A program made the position numbers and the translations under genes. The notes under the pieces were generated by a model that was not told the DNA's origin, searched no databases, and worked only from the letters and a program-made list of their open reading frames with translations. A stretch of 64,000 nucleotides of DNA from Ureibacillus acetophenoni (lineage in GTDB: Bacteria > Bacillota > Bacilli > Bacillales_A > Planococcaceae), in NCBI RefSeq assembly GCF_900220965.1, contig NZ_OBQC01000008.1:105440-169439 (forward strand). The letters are read 5' to 3'. Of this stretch, positions 7,293 through 16,223 are shown one piece after another; the stretch's first letter is position 1; each line of letters starts with the position of its first letter.

Positions 7293-8912
7293 ATGGGAAC
7301 GAAACAATTTGATGCAGTTGTAGTAGGTGCAGGATTTGCTGGTCTTTATATGCTTCATAAATTAAGAGAACGCGGTTTAAACGTAAGAGTAATTGAAGCT
7401 GCAGATGGAGTAGGTGGAACATGGTATTGGAGCCGCTACCCTGGAGCTCGTTGTGATTCTGATTCTATCTATTATAGTTTTACATTCTCTAAAGAATTAT
7501 ATGGAAAATGGCGTTGGCCAGAGCGCTATTCAGCACAACCTGATATTTTAAGATATTTAAATTTCGTTGCTGACGAGCTTGATCTTAGAAAAGATATTCA
7601 GTTTGAAACGCGTGTAACGAAAGCAAGTTTTAATGAAAAAACGAAAAAATGGGAAATTGAAACAGATACGAATGAGAAACTTGAAGCGAAATACTTTATC
7701 AGTGGTGTAGGATGCTTATCAACAACAAACATTCCACCGTTTGAAGGTGTGGAGTCATTCAAAGGTGAAACGTACCATACTGGACGATGGCCACATGAAA
7801 AAGTAGATTTTACTGGTAAACGTGTTGTAGTTATCGGAAATGGATCAAGTGGTGTACAGGCTATGCCAATTATTGCAGAGGAAGCAAAAGAGCTGACTTT
7901 ATTAATGCGCACACCTCACTATGTGGCTGAAGCAAGAAACCACCCTCTTACAAAAGAACAGCAAGATGAAGCGATAGCTAACTATGATGATATTCGTGAT
8001 GCATTCTTTTCTACACCGGGTGGAATTAAATTTTATACTACAGGAAAATCTGCAACAGAATTTACACCCGAGGAGCAAAAGAAAGCTTTGGACTATGTGT
8101 GGGAAACTGGTGGTTTAGCACTAGGTGGCGTGTTCCCAGATGTTAGTGTGAATAAGGAGTCAAACTTTGTAGTATCTCAATATGTACGGGATAAAATTGA
8201 TGAAATTGTTGAAGATGAGGAAACGGCAAAAGCACTACATCCAGATTACTATATTAATACAAAACGTTTGATCATAGGAACTAATTATTATGAAATTTTT
8301 AATCGTGAGAATGTGAATTTGGTTACATTAAAAGATAATCCAATTGTCCGTATAACAGAAAATGGTGTAGAACTACAAAACGGCACAATTGAATGTGATG
8401 CAATTGTATTTGCAACTGGTTATGACTCAATGACAGGTTCAATTTTAAGAATGGATATTAGAGGTCGCGATGGTCAACCATTGAAAGAAAAATGGGAAGA
8501 CGGAAAAGCTGTAAAAACATATTTAGGACTATCTGTACAGAATTTCCCGAACTTCTTTATGATCACAGGTCCACAAAGCCCATCTGTATTAACAAATATG
8601 CCATCTGCAATTGAACAGCATGTTGATTGGATTGACAGATGTATTGAATATTTAGAAGAAAACAATATTCAATTAATTGAGGCAAATGAGGAATCAGAGA
8701 TTGAATGGGCTAAACACTGTGATGATATTGCAGATCAAACATTATTCCCATATACAAATTCTTGGTACACAGGTGCAAACTTAGATGGTACAAAACGTAG
8801 TGGCTTTATCATTTATGTTGGTGGTTTAAATAACTATAGAAAAATTTGTGATGAAGTTGCGGATAAAAATTATGAAGGTTTCACTTTAGATGTAGCAAAC
8901 GTATTAAATTAG
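7293..8912 (+). CDS. Baeyer-Villiger flavin monooxygenase (cyclohexanone monooxygenase type)
   Basis: A 539-aa type I BVMO. It has an N-terminal FAD-binding Rossmann motif GAGFAG (12-17), GGTWYWSRYPGARCD, the diagnostic BVMO fingerprint FKGETYHTGRWP (156-167; FxGxxxHxxxWP) and a second NADPH-binding motif GNGSSG near 182-187. BVMOs insert oxygen next to a carbonyl, converting ketones to esters or lactones with NADPH and O2. Start ATG 7293 follows AAGGGGGG. The preceding HSL-type esterase and the following alpha/beta hydrolase fit the hydrolysis step. The substrate (cyclic, aliphatic or aromatic ketone) cannot be predicted. Confidence 0.93.
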   Translation: MGTKQFDAVVVGAGFAGLYMLHKLRERGLNVRVIEAADGVGGTWYWSRYPGARCDSDSIYYSFTFSKELYGKWRWPERYSAQPDILRYLNFVADELDLRKDIQFETRVTKASFNEKTKKWEIETDTNEKLEAKYFISGVGCLSTTNIPPFEGVESFKGETYHTGRWPHEKVDFTGKRVVVIGNGSSGVQAMPIIAEEAKELTLLMRTPHYVAEARNHPLTKEQQDEAIANYDDIRDAFFSTPGGIKFYTTGKSATEFTPEEQKKALDYVWETGGLALGGVFPDVSVNKESNFVVSQYVRDKIDEIVEDEETAKALHPDYYINTKRLIIGTNYYEIFNRENVNLVTLKDNPIVRITENGVELQNGTIECDAIVFATGYDSMTGSILRMDIRGRDGQPLKEKWEDGKAVKTYLGLSVQNFPNFFMITGPQSPSVLTNMPSAIEQHVDWIDRCIEYLEENNIQLIEANEESEIEWAKHCDDIADQTLFPYTNSWYTGANLDGTKRSGFIIYVGGLNNYRKICDEVADKNYEGFTLDVANVLN

Positions 8913-8919
8913 AAGAATT

Positions 8920-8978
8920 ACTCCCCCTTTTGATTTACAATTGACCTATTTGGTAATGGTATATGTAAAAGGGGGAGT
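8920..8978 (+). promoter_or_regulatory. Long inverted repeat whose 3' arm contains the RBS of the downstream hydrolase
   Basis: ACTCCCCCTTTT (8920-8931) is the exact reverse complement of AAAAGGGGGAGT (8967-8978). The 3' arm contains the GGGGGAG used by the ATG at 8985. Pairing would hide the RBS. The loop includes TTGACC and, 16 bp on, TATGTA, a possible promoter; transcripts from it would lack the 5' arm and be free of the hairpin. Confidence 0.6.
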
Positions 8979-8984
8979 GTGTGT

Positions 8985-9722
8985 ATGTTAAATTATAAAA
9001 GGCGTGGCAACGGTGAAGTTTTAGTTATGGTGCACGGTTTTTTAGGGTCACTGAACATATTTTCCGACGTAATGAATGATCTATCTTCTCAATTTGATAT
9101 CGTTGTAATTGATCTACCTGGTCATGGTCAAAGTAAGATTGAAAAAGACTCTTATTCTGTGTACGATTATGCAAATGCAGTAGCAGAAATATTGGAGCAT
9201 GAAGGGATAAGAGAAGCAACATGGTTAGGTCATTCAATGGGTGGTTATATAGTATTAGCCGCGTTGGAAAAGAATATTGCCACAATAAACCGTGCAATAC
9301 TTGCTTATTCTTCGGATTTATCTGATTCAAATGAACAAATTGAAAAGCGTTCTAAGCAGCAAAAACAAATATCAGATTTAGGGGTTAAGGAATTTGTGGA
9401 TGAAGTAATAGGTGCATTTTTCAGTGAAAATGCACAAAATGATAAAATTGAATTTGCTAAGCAAATTGCTTATCAAGCTTCTCCAGAAGGATTAATTATT
9501 GCATTAGAATCTATGAAATCTCGACCTAATCAACATCAATTTGTTGAACAAATGTCGACGCCACTATTAGTGATTGAAGGCACAGAAGATAAAGTTGTAA
9601 AACCAATTATAACAAGTAATCCAAATGTTCAGAAGGTCTATACGGATACAGGACATCTTGGAATGTTAGAAGATCCTAAAAAATTTATATCAGCAATCTA
9701 TAAATTTATGAAAAATGTGTAA
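8985..9722 (+). CDS. Alpha/beta hydrolase (MhpC/esterase type)
   Basis: A 245-aa alpha/beta hydrolase. It has an HGFLGS oxyanion motif, the nucleophile elbow GHSMGGY, an acid in EGTEDKVV and the catalytic histidine in TGHLGM. It belongs to the broad group that includes MenH-like and ester hydrolases. The chosen ATG 8985 lies 7 nt after GGGGGAG; a GTG at 8979 is too close. It is the last gene of the esterase-BVMO cluster and may act on the BVMO product. A hairpin at 8920-8978 could limit its translation from read-through mRNA. Confidence 0.85.
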   Translation: MLNYKRRGNGEVLVMVHGFLGSLNIFSDVMNDLSSQFDIVVIDLPGHGQSKIEKDSYSVYDYANAVAEILEHEGIREATWLGHSMGGYIVLAALEKNIATINRAILAYSSDLSDSNEQIEKRSKQQKQISDLGVKEFVDEVIGAFFSENAQNDKIEFAKQIAYQASPEGLIIALESMKSRPNQHQFVEQMSTPLLVIEGTEDKVVKPIITSNPNVQKVYTDTGHLGMLEDPKKFISAIYKFMKNV

Positions 9723-9747
9723 GTCAAAAGGCTTACACATTTTTTTA
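9713..9747 (+). terminator. Terminator overlapping the hydrolase stop codon
   Basis: AAATGTGTAAG and CTTACACATTT form the stem, and seven T follow. The TAA stop lies in the 5' arm. Confidence 0.85.
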
Positions 9748-9846
9748 TTTCCTTTAAATAATCATGTGTTTTGTAGCATATTGTTGTAATGAGTTGAATG
9801 GCAGTTACTAAAGTAATTGCCAAAATAGTAGAAAGGAGGTGGATTG

Positions 9847-10218
9847 TTGGGCAAAAGCTTTATTAAAATCGCTGGAGTTTATTTTTTCCTTGCTGTAATT
9901 CTAGGACTTGTAATGGGGATCATTCAAAACTTTGCTTTTACTTCTGTTCATGCGCACTTAAATTTACTCGGTTGGGTTTCAATGGCGTTATTCGGATTAA
10001 TTTATAGTGTATATAAACGCGCAGGAGAAACGTCATTAGCAAAAGCTCATTTTTGGCTCCATAATATTGGTTTACCGATTATGCAAGGGTCATTGTTTAT
10101 TGAATTACTAACTGGTAATACGTCACTTACAATTGGAATTATTATTGGTTCGCTCATTGTTATTTTAGGTGTAATACTATTTGTGTTGAACTTATTCTTA
10201 AATTTAAAAGAGGCATAA
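9847..10218 (+). CDS. Small four-helix membrane protein resembling a heme-copper oxidase subunit I fragment
   Basis: A 123-aa protein with four predicted membrane helices. The segment VHAHLNLLGWVSMALFGLIY is like the helix that carries a heme-ligand histidine in NorB/cytochrome oxidase subunit I. Small stand-alone proteins of this kind occur in Bacillales and are often labelled cytochrome-c-oxidase-like; a heme role is not demonstrated. The start is TTG (9847, or 9844) after an excellent AAAGGAGGTGG. It is transcribed alone between two terminators. Confidence 0.6.
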   Translation: MGKSFIKIAGVYFFLAVILGLVMGIIQNFAFTSVHAHLNLLGWVSMALFGLIYSVYKRAGETSLAKAHFWLHNIGLPIMQGSLFIELLTGNTSLTIGIIIGSLIVILGVILFVLNLFLNLKEA

Positions 10219-10221
10219 AAA

Positions 10222-10265
10222 TAAAAGCAATCTCCCACGGTATAAGGTGGAAGATTGCTTTCTTA
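10222..10265. terminator. Bidirectional terminator
   Basis: AAAGCAATCT (from 10223) pairs with AGATTGCTTT (to 10261), with further CCAC/GTGG pairing. A runs and T runs flank it, so it can serve both convergent genes. Confidence 0.8.
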
Positions 10266-10293
10266 TTTAACCTTTAATTCGAACAGCTTACTA

Positions 10294-11535
10294 TTAAAAT
10301 GCCCAATCGCCGCTACGGAAGACAGGTACTACTGTGCCGTCTTCTTTAATGCCGTCAATATTCATTTCTGCCGAACCGATCATGAAGTCGACATGTACTG
10401 TTCCTGTATTTAGACCATTTGCTCTTAACTCTTCAGCACTCATTTTTGTGCCACCTTGAATTGTAGTAGGATAAGCAGAACCAATAGCTAAGTGGTTTGA
10501 TGCATTTTCATCAAATAATGTATTAAAGAAAGTAATACCTGATTGAGAAATTGGAGATGGATCTGGAACTAGAGCAATTTCACCTAAACCTGTTCCACCC
10601 TCATTATCAAACACTAATTTTTTCATTGCCTCATCTCCAGTTTCAGCTGAAATGTCGACAATTTTTCCATCCTTAAATGTCACTTCAATGCCTTCTACTA
10701 ACGTACCAGCATAGCTTAAAGGTAATGTGCTACGCACAACACCGTCCATACGACGAGTATCAGGTGCGGTGAAGACTTCTTCTGTTGGCATGTTTGCAAT
10801 AAACTCTTCACCCTTTGGATTGTAGCTTTCTGCACATACCCAAATATGGTTTTTAGGTAATCCTAATGTTAAATCAGTACCTGGTGCTGTGTAGTGAAGT
10901 GCGTCAAATTGGTACTCATTTAGCTTAGCTGCCTTTTCATTTAATGTTTCTTTATGTTTATCCCAAGCAGCGATTGGATCTTCTTCATAAACACGACATG
11001 TTTTGAAGATTTGATCCCATAGGGCAGCTACTTGTTCTTCTGATGTAGCTAGGTTAGGGAACACTTTTGCAGCCCAACCTGCGCCAGCTGCAGCTGCTAC
11101 TGTCCATTTTAAATCATCATTTTGTGTAGCTACACGTTGTGCATGGAATGCCTTCCCTGCAACTTGTTGATATGCTGCTACTTTGGCAGGATCTGCTTCA
11201 TTTAGTAAACCAGGATCACTGGATACGATTGAAAGACGACTTACGCGTTTATTTAATACATGGTCTTCCACTTCATCGATTTCATATTGAGGAATATCTG
11301 TTAAAACTTCAGTTGGTTGATGTAAATAGTGAAGTTTCGAGATTTCATCATCAGACCATTTCACAATGACCTTTTCTGCACCTAATGCATAAGCTTCACT
11401 TGTAATTAAACGAGCCAATGGAGCTTGGTCAACGTTAATCGTCATCTTTACCCAATCTCCAGGTTGTACATTAATCCCTTTAGAGACAAGCAGTTTTGCG
11501 TATTTTTTTAAATTCTCTTCAAAATTAGCTAACAT
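10294..11535 (-). CDS. ampS: M29-family metallo-aminopeptidase (AmpS/PepS)
   Basis: A 413-aa aminopeptidase of the thermophilic M29 family. The start ATG at 11535 (MLANFEENLKKYAKLL) follows AGGGGTGA; an upstream in-frame ATG at 11631 has no RBS. Conserved metal-ligand regions are visible: GEEFIANMPTEEVFTAP, the NEGGTGLGEIALVPDPSP block, ASNHLAIGSAYP and GTVHVDFMIGS. It removes N-terminal residues from peptides in the cytoplasm using two divalent metals. It is transcribed alone. The symbol follows B. subtilis AmpS by overall resemblance. Confidence 0.9.
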   Translation of the reverse strand: MLANFEENLKKYAKLLVSKGINVQPGDWVKMTINVDQAPLARLITSEAYALGAEKVIVKWSDDEISKLHYLHQPTEVLTDIPQYEIDEVEDHVLNKRVSRLSIVSSDPGLLNEADPAKVAAYQQVAGKAFHAQRVATQNDDLKWTVAAAAGAGWAAKVFPNLATSEEQVAALWDQIFKTCRVYEEDPIAAWDKHKETLNEKAAKLNEYQFDALHYTAPGTDLTLGLPKNHIWVCAESYNPKGEEFIANMPTEEVFTAPDTRRMDGVVRSTLPLSYAGTLVEGIEVTFKDGKIVDISAETGDEAMKKLVFDNEGGTGLGEIALVPDPSPISQSGITFFNTLFDENASNHLAIGSAYPTTIQGGTKMSAEELRANGLNTGTVHVDFMIGSAEMNIDGIKEDGTVVPVFRSGDWAF

Positions 11536-11650
11536 TTTTGGTTCACCCCTGTTGAATTTATTTACCAATATTACCATACATTTTGGAACTTTGTTGGAAT
11601 ATTCTCCGAGGAGAATTATACCATTATTCACACTAGTCTGAATATATAAT

Positions 11651-11659
11651 TGGTATAAT
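11651..11659 (+). promoter_or_regulatory. Extended -10 promoter element
   Basis: TGGTATAAT fits an extended -10 (TGnTATAAT) 48 bp before the DUF1801 start. No clear -35 is visible. Confidence 0.45.
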
Positions 11660-11706
11660 TAGGAACTCTTTAAAGTTATAATTAAGTGTAAGGAGGAGTG
11701 GTACAA

Positions 11707-12072
11707 ATGGCCGAAGAAAGAACAGTTCAAGAGGTTGACCAGTATATGGAAAAACTACCTGAAGAAATAAAAATAATTACTGAAAATTTAAGGGAAATTA
11801 TATTAGATTCTTCACCAGCTTTAATAGAAGAATATAAATGGTCCATGCCTAATTACTCTTATAAAGGGTTAGTATGTTATTTACAATCATCAAAAAAACA
11901 CGTCAATCTAGGGTTTCATAAAGGGAATGAGCTGCAAGAAAAAGACTCGAATCAGTTATTGCAAGGAACAGGAAAAAATATGCGCCATATAAAAATCACG
12001 AAGGTTGAGGAAATAAGGCAAGAAGAAATTAAATTACTTATACTTGAAGCTATTCAATTGAATGAGGAATGA
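11707..12072 (+). CDS. DUF1801 (YdhG-like) family protein
   Basis: A 121-aa protein with PALIEEYKWSMPNYSYKG and LGFHKGNEL, the pattern of the DUF1801/YdhG family (a SCP2-like small fold often involving iron or frataxin-like annotation). AGGAGGAG lies 8 nt before ATG 11707. Function is not established; it is a cytoplasmic single-domain protein. It converges on the DCC-family gene across a shared terminator. Confidence 0.75.
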   Translation: MAEERTVQEVDQYMEKLPEEIKIITENLREIILDSSPALIEEYKWSMPNYSYKGLVCYLQSSKKHVNLGFHKGNELQEKDSNQLLQGTGKNMRHIKITKVEEIRQEEIKLLILEAIQLNEE

Positions 12073-12077
12073 TAATA

Positions 12078-12117
12078 AAATGGTCCGCTTCTATAGTTAA
12101 GAAGGGACCATTTTATT
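12078..12117. terminator. Bidirectional terminator
   Basis: AAAATGGTCC pairs with GGACCATTTT across an 18-nt loop, between convergent genes. Confidence 0.8.
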
Positions 12118-12505
12118 ATAAAAAACGCTGCCTATCCTCAGGCGATGGAATCATACAACTTTCATTTTTACCAAACCATTTATATCGATTTTTTGCAATG
12201 AATTGATAGACAAAGTTTCTCATTGGCTTCGGAACGATGACAAAAAAGTATAATAGTTTATATGCACCTTTTAAATCTTTACAAACTCTGAGTGCAGCGG
12301 TGGATTGAAGAAAGTATTTATCACCGTCAATGAGTACAAAGCTATCCAAATTTTCCGGAGCATTATATTTGTTTAATAACCCCTTTCCAATATCACTTTG
12401 TAATGATGCAAATTGGAAAACTTTATTAGTATCCCTTTTAATAATAAACTGTACGCTAGCATCACAAAAATTACATTCCCCATCGAACAAAATGATTTTT
12501 TTCAA
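12116..12505 (-). CDS. DCC-family thiol-disulfide oxidoreductase (DUF393, YuxK-like)
   Basis: A 129-aa protein starting KKIILFDGECNFCD, with the DxxCxxC signature of the DCC family (Cys11, Cys14), a variant of the thioredoxin-fold CxxC. Members are predicted thiol-disulfide oxidoreductases with no firm physiological role. The start is TTG 12505, with GGGGTG 7 nt upstream. Confidence 0.82.
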   Translation of the reverse strand: MKKIILFDGECNFCDASVQFIIKRDTNKVFQFASLQSDIGKGLLNKYNAPENLDSFVLIDGDKYFLQSTAALRVCKDLKGAYKLLYFFVIVPKPMRNFVYQFIAKNRYKWFGKNESCMIPSPEDRQRFL

Positions 12506-12621
12506 CCTTCCACACCCCTTTCAATACATACTTCCATTTTACTTGAAAATCATCTTACTTAACAGTTTTGTATGGTTAAAACTCATTTCACTCATGGAAT
12601 AAAAATTAACTAATATAAATA

Positions 12622-12661
12622 AAAAAACTGTCCCTCATAGATTTTGAAGGACAGTTTTTTG
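12622..12661 (-). terminator. sstT terminator
   Basis: AAACTGTCC pairs with GGACAGTTT, and the minus strand then reads a T run. Confidence 0.85.
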
Positions 12662-12690
12662 CAACTAGTAGTAATGATTTATTAAAGAAT

Positions 12691-13911
12691 TTAATTTGCC
12701 TTAGCATCTTTTCGTTTTTTCGCTAGATCAGCAACTGCTGTGAATAATACGTCAGATGAAGAGTTTAATGCTGTTTCAGTTGAGTCTTGTAATACGCTGA
12801 TGACAAAACCAACACCGATAACTTGCATTGCAATATCATTTGGAATACCTAACAGACTACAAGCTAGCGGAATAAGTAGTAATGACCCCCCAGCAACTCC
12901 TGAAGCACCAGAAGCAGAGACTGCTGATACTACCATCAGTATAATTGCTGTCCAAATGTCGACTTCTACCCCAAGTGTGTGAGCTGCAGAGAGTGTTAAG
13001 ATGGAGATCGTAATTGCTGCTCCAGCCATATTAATTGTTGCACCTAATGGAATTGAAACAGAATAAGTATCTTCATCTAAGCCTAACTTTTTACATAAAG
13101 TTAAGTTTACCGGAATATTTGCAGCTGAACTACGTGTAAAGAATGCAGTTAAACCACTTTCTTTCACTGTTCTCCATACAAGTGGATATGGATTTTTACG
13201 AATATAAATAAAAGCAATGATTGGATTTACGATGAATGCTACAAAGAATATAGATCCAAGTAATAAAATTAAAAGTTGTCCATATTCAGCTAATGCTTGT
13301 ATACCATTCGTAGAAATTGCACTGAAAACAAGACCCATAATACCAAATGGTGCGATTTCGATTACCCATTTTACAAGAGTTGTAATTGCTTCAGAGATGT
13401 TTGCAATGGCTGTTTTCGTTGAATCGGCAGCCTTTCTTAATAAGAAACCTAGTAAAAGTGCCCATATTAGAATACCTAGATAGTTAGCATTTAATAATGC
13501 ATTTACTGGATTATCTACTAAATTAAACAGTAATGTTTGGAATACTTCTAATATTCCACTAGGTGGAGCTACGTCACTAGCTCCTTCTGTAAGAGTCAAA
13601 GTTACAGGGAATAAAAAACTTGCGACTACTCCAACGACACCGGCTACTAATGTGGCAATGATATATAGACCCAAAATAGATTTCATATTTGTTTTATTGC
13701 CACTATTATGTTTTGAGATCGCATGTATTACTAGGAATAATACGAGAATTGGTGCAACAGCTTTAAGTGCGCCAACAAATAACGTTCCAAATACAGTTAC
13801 CCATTGTGTGTATTGCGGAATTGTTAGAGCTAACAATATCCCAAGAATAATTCCTCCAAGAATTCTTCCTACTAAACTAATTTCAGTCCATTTGACAATC
13901 GCATTTTTCAT
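12691..13911 (-). CDS. sstT: Serine/threonine:sodium symporter SstT
   Basis: A 406-aa member of the dicarboxylate/amino acid:cation symporter (DAACS) family. It has about eight transmembrane helices plus two re-entrant hairpins. Visible signatures include [22 protein letters not shown] and the NMAGAA segment. The [10 protein letters not shown] pattern is characteristic of SstT rather than glutamate carriers. It imports serine and threonine with sodium. ATG 13911 follows TTGGGGGTACATC. It is monocistronic, with its own terminator. Inverted repeats upstream (13960-13977) could be regulatory. Confidence 0.92.
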   Translation of the reverse strand: MKNAIVKWTEISLVGRILGGIILGILLALTIPQYTQWVTVFGTLFVGALKAVAPILVLFLVIHAISKHNSGNKTNMKSILGLYIIATLVAGVVGVVASFLFPVTLTLTEGASDVAPPSGILEVFQTLLFNLVDNPVNALLNANYLGILIWALLLGFLLRKAADSTKTAIANISEAITTLVKWVIEIAPFGIMGLVFSAISTNGIQALAEYGQLLILLLGSIFFVAFIVNPIIAFIYIRKNPYPLVWRTVKESGLTAFFTRSSAANIPVNLTLCKKLGLDEDTYSVSIPLGATINMAGAAITISILTLSAAHTLGVEVDIWTAIILMVVSAVSASGASGVAGGSLLLIPLACSLLGIPNDIAMQVIGVGFVISVLQDSTETALNSSSDVLFTAVADLAKKRKDAKAN

Positions 13912-13959
13912 GATGTACCCCCAAAGTAGTAGATGAATATTTTTACAGTGAACATTTGT

Positions 13960-13977
13960 ACTGTCTGAATGGACAGT
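13960..13977. promoter_or_regulatory. Inverted repeat upstream of sstT
   Basis: ACTGTC and GACAGT are separated by 6 nt, with a further ACAGT at 13945. It lies ~50 bp before the sstT start and may be an operator. Confidence 0.35.
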
Positions 13978-14107
13978 TTTGATAGAAAATAGTTTAACAT
14001 GATTCTCTAAATAGGGAAATAAGAAAATTAAAAAAATTTATCTCTTTGTATATAAAAAAGGATTACTAAATATATTAGAAAGTTACTATTTTTTACTTCA
14101 AACCTAT

Positions 14108-14131
14108 TATAACAGTATTCATACTGTTATA
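14108..14131. promoter_or_regulatory. Perfect palindrome in the 670-bp gap before the MFS pump
   Basis: TATAACAGTA (14108-14117) and TACTGTTATA (14122-14131) are exact inverted arms around TTCA. One arm sequence recurs at 14395-14404 near the pump promoter region. Such a site would suit a TetR- or MarR-type dimer. Confidence 0.55.
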
Positions 14132-14225
14132 CAACAGTGTGTGCAAAATAAAATATTGGAAAGTTTTATTTATTCAAAAAATATATATAAAATAATAGAG
14201 GGTTTCTAATCTTCTTATTTAATCT

Positions 14226-14254
14226 GCGTTAATGACGGTATTAACGCTTTTTTT
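14226..14254 (+). terminator. Orphan plus-strand terminator
   Basis: GCGTTAAT (14226-14233) pairs with ATTAACGC (14240-14247) and seven T follow. No plus-strand gene lies upstream, so it ends a short leader or small RNA, or attenuates the pump transcript. Confidence 0.65.
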
Positions 14255-14394
14255 ATAGAAAAGAATGCGTTTTTTATATTGACACGATTAAACGTTGACG
14301 TAGTGCAGTTGTAAAGGTTTTCATATAGAACTAAGTTTGAAATTATTATCATTATAAAATAATCATATTGTGTCTAAATTACGAAACTTTGTAC

Positions 14395-14404
14395 TATAAC
14401 AGTA
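14395..14404 (+). promoter_or_regulatory. Operator half-site near the MFS promoter
   Basis: TATAACAGTA repeats one arm of the palindrome at 14108-14131. It overlaps a plausible -10 region about 190 bp before the pump gene. Confidence 0.35.
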
Positions 14405-14435
14405 TGCGGATTATCTTGAATTCTAAAGAAAAAAT

Positions 14436-14612
14436 TTGATAAAGTTACAAACAGACCAGCTGGTTGTCTTGGTGAAGAAGCGCGAGGGAAACCGAATTAT
14501 CAATTATTTATGTCTCAACAAATCATTAGCATCATGAGTCAATGCTTTGTTGAACAAGGATTCATAGATAGAAGGAGATTAAAATGGAATCACATTTAAA
14601 AGTAAGAAATCC
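14436..14612 (+). pseudogene. Short open reading remnant upstream of the MFS gene
   Basis: A frame of about 58 codons stays open with protein-like composition (VTNRPAGCLGEEARGKP, later MSQCFVEQGF) and ends 29 bp inside the pump gene. It has no start codon with an RBS. It may be the tail of a lost regulator gene, or chance. I do not recognise the family. Confidence 0.2.
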
Positions 14613-15993
14613 AAGATTAATAGCATTTGTATTAATGACAGGTGCATTCATTGGATTATTTAGTGAAACGGCATTAAATATGGCGTTGACAGAAATTATG
14701 GATGAATTCGCTGTTGACCAAACAGTAGCCCAATGGGTGACGACAGGGTATTTATTAGTTTTAGCAATATTTGTTCCAATTTCAGCATTTTTAGTACGTT
14801 GGTTTACAACAAAGCAATTAGCTCTTGGTGGGATACTATTATCTTTAATAGGAGCGTTGCTTGGGGCTTTAGCAATTAGTTTCCCTATGCTAATGGCTGG
14901 GCGCATTGTACAAGCCATTGGTACTGGAATCATTATTCCAGTTATGAATATTGTTGTTTTAGTCATTTTCCCAGTAGCCAAACGCGGATTAGTAATGGGG
15001 GTAATGGGACTAGTTATTACAACTGCTCCAGCGGTAGGTCCAACTTTATCAGGTTTTATAATTAGTGCATTAGACTGGACTTGGATTTTCTGGATTGTAG
15101 CAATACTTTATGTACTTTTATTATTAAGTAGCTTTAATTTGGATAATGCATCAGATATTACAAAACCGAAAATGGATCTATTATCAATTCTATTATCTAC
15201 AATTGGTTTAGTAGGTGTAATTTACGGTTTAAGTAAGTTGGCAGGTAATGCATTTACTGCAATGGTTGTATGGTTACCGATCTTAATTGGTCTTATTGCT
15301 TTGGTCTTATTCGGTATGCGTCAGTTAAAAATGGAAACGCCAATGATCAATATTCGTGTATTTAAAATTCCAATGTTCACATTAGGTACATTAACAATGT
15401 TCCTGGGAATCTTAATTATTTTAGCAGCGGGCATTTTACTGCCAATGTACTTAAAAGGTGCGTTATTAGTAAGTGCTGCTGTTGCAGGATTGTCATTATT
15501 ACCAGGTAACGCAGTAAACGTTATTCTAGCACCTGTTGTTGGTGGATTATTTGATAAATCTGGAGGGAAAGCCCGTGGGTTTATCATTTTTGGAGCATTA
15601 TTTATTGTTATCGGTACTATCATATTTGCAACAACGTTATCGGCAACAACACCTTTATGGTTAGTAATTTTATCATTCATTATTCTGTTCTTTGGTATGA
15701 CGTTTGTTATGATGCCAGCTCAAACGAATGCTATGAATGTATTGCCGCGTAAATGGTATGCAGATGGTGCGGCAGCAATGAACACATTAAACCAAGTTGC
15801 TGGTGCTGCTGGTACATCTATTGCAATTACATTATTTACAACTGGGCAAAAGAATTTTATGGCTAATACACCAACTGGTTCAGATCAAGAAGTACTTGCA
15901 GCAGGAATACAAACTGCATTCACGTTTGTGGCAGCTGTTGCTGTAATTATTTTAGTACTAGCATTCTTTACAAAAAATCCAAAGAAACAATAA
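14584..15993 (+). CDS. MFS multidrug efflux transporter, DHA2 (14-helix) family
   Basis: A 469-aa integral membrane protein with about 14 transmembrane helices. Motifs include motif C-like TAPAVGPTLSGFI (14-spanner DHA2 antiporter motif), QWVTTGYLL and GRIVQAIGTGIIIPVM. It resembles the EmrB/LmrB group, proton-driven exporters of lincomycin and other drugs. GAAGGAG precedes the ATG. The 670-bp upstream region carries palindromes and an orphan terminator, which suggests ligand-controlled expression, but no regulator gene is adjacent. Confidence 0.9.
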   Translation: MESHLKVRNPRLIAFVLMTGAFIGLFSETALNMALTEIMDEFAVDQTVAQWVTTGYLLVLAIFVPISAFLVRWFTTKQLALGGILLSLIGALLGALAISFPMLMAGRIVQAIGTGIIIPVMNIVVLVIFPVAKRGLVMGVMGLVITTAPAVGPTLSGFIISALDWTWIFWIVAILYVLLLLSSFNLDNASDITKPKMDLLSILLSTIGLVGVIYGLSKLAGNAFTAMVVWLPILIGLIALVLFGMRQLKMETPMINIRVFKIPMFTLGTLTMFLGILIILAAGILLPMYLKGALLVSAAVAGLSLLPGNAVNVILAPVVGGLFDKSGGKARGFIIFGALFIVIGTIIFATTLSATTPLWLVILSFIILFFGMTFVMMPAQTNAMNVLPRKWYADGAAAMNTLNQVAGAAGTSIAITLFTTGQKNFMANTPTGSDQEVLAAGIQTAFTFVAAVAVIILVLAFFTKNPKKQ

Positions 15994-16223
15994 TTTAAAT
16001 TTAATAGATTAAGAATGGAAATTTACTTGTGAGGCTAAAAGTGATTCAAGTAATTGGTGCTAAAGTACAATAAAAAATACAAAATTCGGACTATTACAAA
16101 TAGACTGATAAATATGAGATAATTAGATTGAAAGTTAGGGATTCAAAAAGCGGGTTGATAAAGATCAATTACGCTCTTTGATTTTGAGTATTTTCTTTTA
16201 AGTTTAATAAAAAGGAGATATGT

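Noticed and set aside
14562..14981. 139-aa minus-strand ORF inside the MFS gene
   Set aside because: Antisense shadow of a transporter coding region; no RBS or homology pattern.
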